Part shown: piece after piece, positions 46,353 to 57,229 of the stretch
How the letters are laid out: each line of letters begins with the position of its first letter
Numbering within the stretch: the stretch's first letter is position 1
Origin: Episyrphus balteatus
Taxonomy: Eukaryota; Arthropoda; Insecta; Diptera; Syrphidae
Direction: 5' to 3'
NCBI RefSeq assembly: GCF_945859705.1
Contig: NC_079135.1
Location: 1,426,001 to 1,490,000 of the forward strand
Length of the DNA stretch: 64,000 bases
Notes under the pieces: generated by a model
Databases searched by the model: none
What the model was told of the DNA's origin: nothing
The model's input: only the letters and a program-made list of their open reading frames with translations
Position numbers and translations under genes: made by a program

Positions 46353-46678
46353 AGAAAAATAATCGCGATTCAAAACGAGAATGAATAACACGTTAGAATT
46401 TCTAGTTCGAATAAAAATATTCGTTCTTGTTGATTCTCATCATTTCAAGTCACCTTATTTTGTATGGGAAATGACATTTTTTAATGATTTTTGTAAGAAT
46501 TTTCAAAAGAAATTAGAGAAAAAGTAGTTCAAATGATTGGAGCTCAAGCTAACAACCAAAAAATTGTCATTCCAAATATTAGGGTTGCCAGGTGCACTTA
46601 AAATACAAGCATTTGAATTTTCCAATTTGCATGACTGTTTAACTTTCAATGTTAAAGCCCTTCTGTTTGACAAATAAA
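46353..46678 (+). repeat. dispersed repeat family 1, longest copy
   Basis: Core GTTCTTGTTGATTCTCATCA at 46424-46443, then TTTTGTATGGGAAATGAC, a GAGAAAAAGTAGTTCAAATG block, AGGGTTGCCAGGTGCACTTA and CTGTTTGACAAATAAATT. Collinear over its length with C1 and C2 at 37.8-38.4 kb. Confidence 0.85.
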
Positions 46679-46709
46679 TTGGAATCAAACAAAACAAAAC
46701 AAGAGTAGC

Positions 46710-46950
46710 ATGTCTCTTGGACAGCGAAAACGCTTTTGGTACAGTTTGGATAAAAGGATTTATTAAATTTTTCTAACCCATAGATTCTTTTATGCACAGG
46801 TTAACAAGAACTAGTCTATAAATAAAACAATTTGCTCTGGAGTGCCGCAAGGATCTATGTACATTGGGACCAGTTCTTTTCAACATCTATACTGCTGATA
46901 CGATTACCAGAAACGAAGAAGAAACTTCTGCCGACGACTCCATCATCGAA
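46710..46950 (+). pseudogene. Jockey-type reverse transcriptase relic
   Basis: Translation starts LLDSENAFGTVWIKGFIKF, matching the AFDTVWHxGLI block of Jockey-like enzymes. After a frameshift comes CSGVPQGSM, and after another shift LGPVLFNIYTADTITR, followed by TSADDSII where YADD is expected. Frameshifts, stops and the altered catalytic context show it is dead. It lies between oppositely oriented family 1 cores (46.42 and 47.05 kb). Confidence 0.8.
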
Positions 46951-47036
46951 AAAAATTATCAGCAACATATATAAAATAAATTGAAAAATAAAAAATTTTA
47001 ATTAAGAAAAAGTGTATTCCACTTTGGCGATACTTA

Positions 47037-47075
47037 TTGATGAAAATAAACAAGAACGAATATTTTTATTTTAGA
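47037..47075 (-). repeat. dispersed repeat family 1, core fragment
   Basis: TTGATGAAAATAAACAAGAA, then CGAATATTT: the family core with two or three substitutions, on the opposite strand to the copy at 46.42 kb. Confidence 0.65.
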
Positions 47076-47339
47076 AAAAAATATTAAGGCTCTGAATGAC
47101 AATAACAACTTCTTTTCGAATGCTTCAATGTCATTTTGTTTTGTTTTTAATTTAAGACTTATATTATTTTATTTTTATCTGAAAGCAATTCTTGTGATAG
47201 AGGAACTACTATCAGTAAAGCACATTTTTATGTTTTGAATCATGCAGCACACAAAAAAGCCATAATATTATGAAGTTTGTTTATATTTCTTTTTTATATA
47301 AGTACTTGTTTAACAAATAAATGCAAAACATTTCTTGCA

Positions 47340-48000
47340 CTCCATACCTTCTCATCATCATCGCCTGCATCTTTCACTGTAATGCTCGACAGTTGACGAC
47401 GATGCTCTTATACGTTACCGACCACGACTACAGGATGTCCTGTCCGACATATCGTTAGCAAATCGTCTTCTTTTCCAACTCGCAACATTCATTTAATATT
47501 TCTCTTATCAAAGTGCATTCATCATTAAAAAGAATTTTTAAATATGCTTGAGTCCAATTAATAGACACTTCTTGCAACTTGCAACATATGCGGATAGCAT
47601 ACGTCTTCCGAGTTTGTCCATATGCAACAACAAAAACATAAAAAAATAAATAAAAAAATTTCAAGCATTTTACGCACATCAAGTTGCACAGGTCATTGGA
47701 TGTATGGATTCTGATGCTTTCCATCTTCCCCCTGTGTCTTGTGTGTTTTGTTAACATGGCTATATGGATATATGAATGGATACAAATGAACGCAAGGCCA
47801 TTTGGAATGTCACGTTGCACGAAGATGCCCCCAAAACACTATCCAATTAGATAATTAACCTGCGGTGGTGACAACGCACGGTGTTCTACTCTGAGCCGAT
47901 ACCGAGGCATGACAAAATTATTAATTTATTTGCCTCACGCATGTAAAGCACAAACTCATCCCCATCCCCAGTCCCAACTCTGATGTCGAACAAAATATTT
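47340..48000. other. less AT-rich unique non-coding block
   Basis: Unique-looking sequence including ATCCAATTAGATAATTAACC and AAAATTATTAATTTATTTGC, each with homeodomain-type TAAT cores. No coding gene is supportable. Confidence 0.3.
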
Positions 48001-49050
48001 ATTCTTATCTTTATCTTTATATCAATTGAAATTGTTTTCTTTTAAATATCTACAAAACTACAAACAAAAATCTTAATTTAACTTTTATTATTCTTTGAAA
48101 AACATTCAACAAAAAATACAAGAGACGTGTATCTACATTATTTTCTTTCGGTAAATGAAAATAATAATACAAAAAAAATAAAGAACAAACAACAAAAAAA
48201 CGATAGAAAAAATATTTAAAAATAATTAATTTCATGTTAAGTTTATATCGAAACGATAAGATACAAATGGGGTTGTGTATAATTATCACTTTAAATTATT
48301 CTCTTGTATAAATAGTTTGTTTGTTGTTAGATTTCAATTGAAAATTTAAAAAAACACTTTTTTTTAATTTTTTTTTGTTTACATTTAACTCTCGAGCCCC
48401 CATTACACGATGATTAAATAAAATAAGTTTTTGTAATAACAAAAAAAAAAAAAAAAACAAACAACTTTCAGTTTGTTCCGAAACTTCGAAAATAACAACA
48501 ACAACAAAATTGTGTTAAAATTTCTTGGAAATGATCGGTAATGATAAAGCGGTTTCTTTTAACAAAAAAAACGAAGAAAAAAGAAGTTGTCTTTTATAAG
48601 TGCCTACCTATAGATTTTATCGCTTCAATTGTAAATTGGAAACATAAAAGTTTATCTACGTGCGATTAAAGTTTATAGATTCTGTTGGAGTTCGGATGAG
48701 AAATTCAATAGATGAAAGCTTTGTTGTACTTTACGCATTTGAATATACCAAAAATTCATATTTTAGGGAAACAAATTGAAAGACAATAAAATGCAATACT
48801 TTTGCAGAGTAGGTAATAGACTGCCTGCAAACATAGTCATGTTACTCGAGATGGAGAATGGCTTCTGATTCTTATAGTCGCGATTTCAATCGTTTTGATT
48901 AGATCAAAACTCACTTAGCTTTTCAGTTTTTACGATCTTGAAGATTGTTCAATATCATGGTGTTGTTGAGATACATATCTGATAATATCTGATTGTTGGC
49001 TGGCTCAGTACAGGTTCTTCTTTTCATCAAAAATTACACAATATGACGAA
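48000..49050. other. AT-rich intergenic DNA
   Basis: Long A runs (for example 48441-48458) and no feature supported. Confidence 0.5.
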
Positions 49051-49454
49051 ATCAGAAGTTGGCTTTTCTTAGCACATTCATTGATTGGTTGGTTAAATAT
49101 CTGCAGCTTAGTGAAGTTGGTGAATTAATACTTGGTGTTTATGCTGCTGTTATTATAGTTCTTTCTATGGAGTTTCCCCATAAAAAAGCGCCAAAGACTT
49201 CATATCCAACTACAAAGAAACAAAATCAGCAAAATTCTGAAAGAAGTATTGTTCAGCAAGCTTAACAGTACTTTACGAAAAATTATGCCTTAAATGCAGT
49301 TTGCTTTAGCGAAGGGTAATCGACACTGCATCCGTCCATTAATGAGATTTCAGTCCGACGTCAATTGTGGTAAGAGTCGATATCTTTAACTTGTTACTTG
49401 CCATATAGCTTTTATTCTTCGTTCAACTCAAAAACTGCAAATCTATAATTAAAT

Positions 49455-49665
49455 CCACCAAAATCAAAATCGCTCAAGGATCGAAGCTTGGGCCATTTCT
49501 TCATAGCCTGATGAATTGCAAACACATGTTTTTTTTACAGATGCTTAACCTACCTACATTTTATCAACAGAATCAGACTTAGCAGTTCAGAGAGCTGAAA
49601 CTCAGATGGGGTCGGATAACCAGCAGAAAACTGAACAAATCCGTTTTTGATGCTTTCTGACGAAT
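49455..49665 (+). pseudogene. non-LTR reverse transcriptase relic
   Basis: The translation AQGSKLGPFLHSLMN (49472 on) matches PQGSxLGPxLFxxxxND. It is followed after a gap by TDLAVQRAETQMGSDNQQ, which resembles the segment after YADD (KLA, then LQxDLDN). The YADD itself is not preserved. A 68-residue frame at 49059-49265 lies just upstream but shows no motif I recognise. Confidence 0.55.
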
Positions 49666-50249
49666 AAGTTATAGCTACGGTGACCATATTTTTGAATTCC
49701 AAATAATGTACAAAAATTGAACCCAGTATTTTTTTTTATGTATTTAAGCTGATTTTTCAATCATCATTTAGACTATCAAACGAATATTGTTTTGGTGTTT
49801 TTCAACTATCAAAACATTAATTAAGAGTAAAAAAATTCACGAGGACAAGTCAAATCCTACAAAAAAACCTTACATCCATCTAGCACCTAGCTCCTTCTGA
49901 AACAGACATGAATATTCGCCAAAATCCTAGGGGTCGTCATTAAGATTCAAATCTCTTCTCTTTTTCATAAAGTCCATTAAACTTCCATCATAACATCACA
50001 TTCAATAAACTTGGGCACGTTTGCATTATCATTTTGTTTCAAAAACACCATTCATTTTCCGTTTCTGTTTTAAAAAAAATCCAAAAACTGAAAAAATAAT
50101 GAAGAGCTTTTGAAATAATGAACATTATTACATTTTTTAATACAAAATAATTCATAATGACCATTTACTTCAAATAATGAACAGTTCATTATTATAATGA
50201 ACGGATGGTCAATGTAGTTGTAGCAGTCAAGAATATAATCTCACCAAAA

Positions 50250-51720
50250 TTTTCGTTTGTCCACCCTTCAAAAAAATTTTAGAGCGAATTTTTTTTTTTT
50301 ATAAGAAGTCTGAAAACTGTAAAATCGTCTAAAACGATCAAATTTTGAGATATACGTATAAAACTGCATTCATTTGTCCACCTCGAGTTCTATATAACTA
50401 CAAAATATTAGCTGCGTTTTATGAAGTAAACAATAACAATTGGTTACTTTTATTTATTTATTAATCACTCTTATTGTTTGTATTGTATTGAAAAAAATTT
50501 TCTCTGTAAACCAACAAATAAGAAACTTTTGCTTATGCTTAGCAATCATTTGTTGTTGTTTCCCGTGCATAATTTTACTGAGCTAAGTCATGAGTTACCA
50601 ATAAAACACGGCTATTATCGTTTTTCAATCCCCAGTTTAGGAACAATTCAAAAAACAAATTTTGCACTGAAAAATTGAAAACTCAATTTTTTCAAAAATT
50701 CAAACTACTGTCGTTTGTCCACCTCGAGTTCCTTACATAAACCAAAAATCATCGTTTCTACACTCTCCGTTTAGGAGATATTAAAAAAAAAACAATTTTT
50801 TTTATAGAAACTCTCATACAAAATATCAGTTTTTCTTAAATCACCAAAAAATATTTTTTTTTAATTCAAACGGCCATCGTTTGTTCCACGTCGAGAAATA
50901 GTTACAAACCAAAATATCATCATTTGTCAACCCTACGTTTAGGAAATATTCAAAAAACATATTTTTAAAATTCCCATACAAAATTACGCATACACCACAG
51001 TGTATCTACCTACTCAAAATTTTCAAAATTCCCATAAATTACTGTTTTTCAAAAGTTCAAACAGCAGTCGTTTGTCCACCTCAAGAAATGGATACAAACA
51101 AAAAATCATCGTCTGTCAACCCTACGCTTAGGAGATATACAGGCTGTCCCAAAAGTTAACGTCGAAACGAAAACTGTAGATAAGGTAGGTGGTGACAGTT
51201 GTCAGAAAAATAATTAAAAAAAATCGCAGCCATATATTTTGTGAGTTATGGGCATTTGAAAAAAAGTCGAAAAAATGGTCACCCTGTGAGGGTTTTTCAT
51301 GTGCCGTGACTACAAATCTTAATTTTTTTCATTTTTTTCTTTTGTTACGGAACAAAACTCAGCTGAATCACTTTTAAAGCAATTGTTACTTTTTTGCCCA
51401 ACTAAGTATTAACAAATCTTACATGACTCTAATTCAATGAACCGTAGTGTAAAAAAAATGCACTACGATGTTTCGGCAAGTTACCTTAAAAGTTGGTGTG
51501 CAATTCTCTTTTCAAAATGGTATAACATTGTTGAGAATATTCCATAAATAACTGAGATAAAATTTTTTTTCTTAAGAAATCCGACTTTTTTATGAGGTAA
51601 TTTAATGAGGTACCTAAAAAACCTATATTTTGGTTCGAAAAAGTCCCATAAATTCCTCAAAAATTATTTTTTTTTTTTTAAATTCAAATTTCTGTCGTTT
51701 GTCCACATCGAGTTCTTTAC
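50250..51720 (+). repeat. degenerate tandem/interspersed array with GTTTGTCCACCTCGAG
   Basis: GTTTGTCCACCTCGAG or close variants start near 50254, 50371, 50713, 50878, 51069 and 51696. A companion word, CCCTACGTTTAGGAGATAT, recurs near 50762, 50930 and 51119, always about 50 bp after the first. The middle three repeats have a period of about 165-190 bp. A decayed satellite or internal repeats of one transposon are both possible. Confidence 0.7.
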
Positions 51721-51849
51721 GTTTAAGTATTCAACATATTTGCAATGCAAACTGTTCTGTAAGATGCGTTTAAAGCACATTTTGATTTCACAGATTCTTC
51801 TACCATGTGTTTGTCCAAGTTTAAACTGCTAGAAATCCACACCTCCAAG

Positions 51850-52300
51850 GTAGTTATAAATGCTCACTGACGACCTTAACATTAAGCTCTTCGCATTCGA
51901 ACTTCCACATTTTTTTTTTTTTTTTGACATTTTCGGCATCCAGCTCGACAAAAGATTACTTTTAATTAAATTAAATTCAAGATATATTAGAGTTTTGCTA
52001 AACTAAGCATTTCTAATTTCTACAAAATGTTCAGAAAAGCTTTGATTTTTCGATTAGGACTAATAAATGGTCAAATTATATGACTCAAGAATTTCAAGCT
52101 CCTTGAAATAGATCATCATTCCTCATTGGCGTTGCCATATTTGATAGCAATATTTGAGTAATATTTCTCGATGCTTATTAATATCAAAGTTTTATTATGC
52201 CAGACTACAAAATTTATGCCACTGAATCGTGTCTACAAAAAAATAAAAAAAAAAAAGTAAAACAAAATAAAACACATCAGCCATCATGTTATAAACATGT
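51850..52300. other. AT-rich intergenic DNA
   Basis: Nothing recognisable. Confidence 0.4.
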
Positions 52301-54700
52301 TTCTTACAAATAATTATGAAAACTTTTTTTTTGTTTTTTCGCTTTTTTTTTTGCCCCACTCGCTCAATTTCCAACGAAAAAGTTGTATTTTTATATTAAA
52401 CATTTATTGTAAAACTTTTGCTTCGGTGGCTGCCAGGCTGGCTGGAGCTGGAGCACCCAGGAACTCTATAGCTGGAACTCTCACTAACTGACTATAGGAC
52501 GAAGGAAAGTACCAACACATTCACTCTCACACAAAAAGTGTGAGAGAGTCCCTCGTGGAACAAACCAACATGGCTTCGTTTTGTATTTTATTGTATGAAT
52601 GCGATGCCGTCTAATATCGCGTTGTGTATAAATTGTATCATTCCAATTAGTCGTAAAACTTTAAAGCACGTAACAAAATACTTCGAGAAGCGAAAGGAGC
52701 TGATGCGAGTTTGAAAAAAAAAAAAATAAAATAAAAAGCAGAGAAAAAAAAACTGCACACATTGGGGGAGATAAAAATACAAAGTGTGCATATATTTGCG
52801 CGGGTGGTAAATGAGTGGGTGGGGGTAGGGGGTGGCGTTACCCCTGCTCTGCCTTGCAGCGATTGTCTTCCTTCTATACTTCTAGTTGCTGTTGTTTTTG
52901 TTGTCACAGTTGATTTTTTTTTTTTTATTATTTTTCTGTTCCAATCAAATTAAAAATAAAAGAAATCAGTCTCCACGTCGCGCACACACAATGATTGCAC
53001 ACTGCAAAGCCGCGCGACCATATAGCCATATACTGAAGATAGGTTTTTTTTTTTTTTTTAATTCAAATATCCAACCCAACCCTTGTGGTGCTGGGGGAGA
53101 ATGGAGGAATGAGAAACACCATATCAGGAATGAAAAGTGGAGGACCATGTGCAGGTCCACAGCTTTATTCGAAGATACTCCTTCTGACGGCTTTTTTATG
53201 CTTTGGCAATAGATATCCTGGCTGCTGCTGCTTTTGCTATTTCTGCTGCACCCCTTTTCTATATCCTGGATGGCCTAGCGCCTAGGCAAGGAAGAATATA
53301 TTTTCTATTTTTATCCTTTTTGCATTTTTTCCTGCAGCTAGCAGCAGCAGCAGCGTATACAGTGTGTTCGTTAAGTCTCACCTATCCTGTATGGATGCAT
53401 GCATGTGTATCTAGAGAAACACGAAAAGCCCTTGTGTACTCTCAAACGCAATAGGAAATCCACCCAAAAAGGATGGGTTCCAATAATGGGTGGCCTTTGA
53501 GGTATACTATATGGAAATGGATGTGGATGGACGACGATGGGGGTTGAAGGTAGTAATATGTGGATAGGGCGACTGTGGACCTTAAACATTCTATCGCAGA
53601 GCTGGCTGCGAAATAAAATCAAGCAACAAAGCTTAAGCCTTGAAAAATAAGGAAAAAATTAGAGGCTCGTATTTTCTTTTCTTTTTTTGGAAAAGCAAAA
53701 AAAAAAATTTACGAAAGAAACAAAACTGAATTCTAGAATCGTCGTCGTCATCCTCGCACACATTTGTTTTATTAAAGAGCTCTCACTGGGGTAGTGGCAG
53801 TATGTGATGATGATGCAGAGAAAGGGTCTCCCCAGCTTCGGCTTCTAACTGAAGCGGCATTCTGTGTGTTCCATCATACGAGCGCGATGATATTTCCATC
53901 GTCCTATCTCTCTCTCAGCCCTTTCACCTACTCGTACCTTTGAATATTATTTTTCTTTATTTTTGGTGGATCTCGGTCGACAGCAGCATCGGCGGCAGCG
54001 GTAATGGCGGCGGCAGTCTAATTTTTTAATTCTTCTTTGATTTTTGCTTTTGAATTTTGTATTTTGTCAAGCGAACATTTCGCGACGAAAAATCCTCTTC
54101 CACCAGGAATATAGCAAGTTTGGGGGGGTCTAGAGAGTATATGAGGACGCAGGAATATAGTAATAGAAAAGCTTGCTGCGAGAGGAGCACTCAAAGCCCA
54201 TTGCATTGTAAATTCCAATTTTTATTGACGTCAATGGCGGGCGGGTAAAAGGATGCAGAGACGCGTCGCGATGGTGGTGTTGGCAAATGGCTCATATTGT
54301 TTTGTTTTTTTTTTTTTTTTAATTTTTTTTAGTCCTTGCGGCTTGTTCATATAATTCCAGCACTCTGGTTGATATCCGGGAAGATAGAAAATACAATTTC
54401 CACTCACTCATACGTAGCCGCCTGCCAGCTATAGCGTGGACTCAGAAAATAAGAAGACAAAACATTAACTAACAAAATAGGATAAATAATATTTTTCAAA
54501 GCAGAGGAACCATGGAATAGAACCATCAGAATCAACCATTACCGCCCATAGAGCCTGGACATAAATAAAAAAAAAGTATGTACATAATATATGGTGGTTA
54601 TGTACCTAACCCATGCATTATAAAGTATGTATAGCGAAATGCTATAGCGTCACTGTCGTCCCTTGAATCAAAGAACGTCCAAGTGAAGAGTGTGGAAATT
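52300..54700. other. less AT-rich unique non-coding block
   Basis: Mixed composition with CAG tracts (53342-53360), GGCGGC units (53990-54015) and a 9-bp hairpin CTCTCACAC/GTGTGAGAG (52524-52546). Open frames overlap on both strands without motifs. It is a candidate regulatory region. Confidence 0.35.
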
Positions 54701-54779
54701 CACTCTGCTTAGAGAAGCTAACAGCGGAATATTAATCAATAAGTTAGAAATGTTGAAATAAAGGACAGCGAAAGTACAT

Positions 54780-55735
54780 AAAGAAAATTATTCAGTTATT
54801 TGTTTTGTTAGCTTCGGTTCAAAACTAACCTTTTTCTTGAATTTGAGCCGAAAAATAGATGGTTTTCCCTACAAACTGAGCATGAATTTTCTCATCCAGT
54901 TTTAGCAGAATGTCAGCCAGTCAAAACATAGTTTCCCCATACAAATTTGAAATGATATAATAATTACCAAATAATTTCCATACGCACATACCGAATTCTC
55001 CATTGTGAATAGGCCACTATCAGAAGAAAACAAATAAAAATATTGGATAATTTCTAAAATTACATTATTAATTACAGGCTTTTAAGTACTGTAATTTTAC
55101 AGGAGTAGAATTATTTGGCTAACATAAATTTATGTTGAAATGATCACAGCACAACAAAGCATTTCTAAAAAATTACAGAATTCCACAAATCGATGAATTT
55201 TCGAAACTTCATATTTGGGAAACAGAACCAAATTAATAATTGTTACACTTCTCACACTCAGTTCCATCGGAAAATAAATTCGTTTTTCCGGTAAAAATTA
55301 CTTGATAAATCAGAAATACTACTAAACATGCCATGGAACCGACCAAAAGGATATCCTAATCCTAAGAACAGCTTCTATAAACTTTGCTGTCAAGCCTTTT
55401 TGCACATTGAAATGATTTGGTAATAAAAATCTATAATTGTTTGTTGCTTTTCTCAGATTTTCTATAAATTTTAATTTTTGAGAATTGGTAAATTTGTTTA
55501 AAATATCCACCAAAAACGAGGCCCATACACTATTATGGGTAAATTAAATTTGTCAGGACGAAATATTAAATCACCAAGACAGACCTACAGCCAACTAAGA
55601 ATCATAATTTCGTCAGTACTTGTCAGTTACATTACCGAAAAAATATCGATTTTGTGCGACTCGACGTTACATAGCCATTAATTAGCGGACAAGCACATAA
55701 CAATACCATCAAAGACTGTTCATTTGTCAAATTCC
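54780..55735. other. AT-rich intergenic DNA
   Basis: No gene or repeat boundary supported. Confidence 0.45.
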
Positions 55736-55740
55736 GATTA

Positions 55741-55961
55741 CACTGGTCAACAAAATTACAAATTTATTCACAATTAATTACTCCACATAAAAACATAACC
55801 TCGAAAACAGCCAAAATTATGTTTTTTCACATTTTATAACGGCAATATTTCAAAAACGAAGGCCAATTAAATTTTTCTGACTTCAGACTCGGATTCAGCA
55901 CTCCAAAAACTACTAGAAAAGTATATTTTGGTTCTTGTGGCAAAAACTTTGTTGACCAGTG
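55741..55961. mobile_element. 221-bp MITE with 14-bp terminal inverted repeats
   Basis: CACTGGTCAACAAA at 55741-55754 is the exact reverse complement of 55948-55961. TTA lies on both sides (55738-55740 and 55962-55964), a possible 3-bp (or TA) target duplication. There is no coding capacity. The CACTG start is seen in more than one DNA transposon superfamily, so I do not assign one. Confidence 0.75.
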
Positions 55962-56493
55962 TTATTAGCTTAGGAGGTATGAAGTCTCAGATGAACAAGT
56001 ATACAAACATACTTGTGAAACACATAACGCTGCTTTTGATTTTGCCTTTGAACTTTACATTTTAAACTACTACTTATTTTGTTGGACTTTTATTTAGCAT
56101 AGGAAGCAAATTGCGTTTAAAAAAAAAAAGTGCTAAAAACTACTACTTTCATGAAATTTGGTCTTTTTTACCACTCGTGGCATGAACAAAAAGAACAGAA
56201 TTAAGAAAAACGTCGTTGTGGTGTTTATAACAAACCAAGGAATAATTATATGTGAATCATTTCTATTATTAAATTTCGAGTTTACATTTACATCAAATCT
56301 ACTGTGAAGATAAATCTAACAGACTAGAAACACACCAACACTGGAAACTGAGACCATTGGCTAATACAGCACAAGATATTACTACTACACAGAAAATCAC
56401 GGCAGACAAAGAACAAACAGAAAAGAAGACCATGATCTTTTGGGAACCGATGCTTTATCAGTGTATTCCGGTTTTTCAAACAGAATTCAAATT

Positions 56494-57011
56494 GTACTGT
56501 ACTGTACATGCTCAGTAAAACTTAGTCCAAAAAATTAGTACTCTGGACATAAAATTCAATACTCAGTACATTAAATCCTGTAATGAGTATATGAAATCTA
56601 AATTAGGAAACAAGACACAAGAATACAATGAATTGAGTACCTTAAAAGCTGTTTTTATTAGTTGCATTCTGTTTTGTACATTTGTACTGAAATCGGTACA
56701 TTTTCCAACAATCAGTACTAAACTGTATTTAATATACAGCCAATATTTGTTTGACTATACAATCATAAAAAGAGCGAATAATTTAGCAAAGAAAACAATT
56801 TTTATGTTCATTGAGTACAATGTACGAGAAGTTTAAGGACATAAAAATTATGCTATGAATAAATTGCTTTGTGTTTGGATAGAACTTTCGTTTGGTACGT
56901 AGATTGAAATGTTACTAGTACCTAATTTATACTCAGTACAAAGAACGAATATTGGAATCTCGTGCAAACTTTGGTGCATACATTTTACACAAGTATTTCA
57001 GTACTGAGTAC
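56494..57011. repeat. GTAC-rich patch
   Basis: Seventeen GTAC tetramers lie in about 518 bp, mostly in the contexts CAGTAC, GAGTAC or TGTAC, where about two would be expected at this composition. The patch begins with three head-to-tail units (TGTACTGTACTGTAC) and ends with CAGTACTGAGTAC. No higher-order period or coding frame was recognised. Confidence 0.65.
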
Positions 57012-57229
57012 ATTTCACTGAAATTAGAATAACGCAAATAAGAAATCACAAATCCAGCAACATGTTCAATTTGAATAAAAATAAAAAAATAATTCATATT
57101 ATTCAATTACCTGGCTGAAAAGTTAAGGATGACCAAGAAAAACCTTTTATAAATAAATTAGAGACAATTTTAAATTTATTACCTTCAAACCTTGCCTTGA
57201 CCTGTTGAGTGTAAAAATCTAATTGCGTC

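Noticed and set aside
49059..49265. 68-residue frame with a hydrophobic segment
   Set aside because: It looks codon-like and lies next to a reverse transcriptase relic, but I recognise no motif and cannot support it as a gene.
49680..49720. GGTGACCATATTTTTGAAT as a terminal repeat
   Set aside because: The only nearby inverted match is a short GGTCACC at 51279, too short to define an element.
50250..51720. Possible CRISPR-like array of spaced repeats
   Set aside because: Repeats are degenerate, spacing is irregular, the flanks are eukaryotic, and no cas gene is present.
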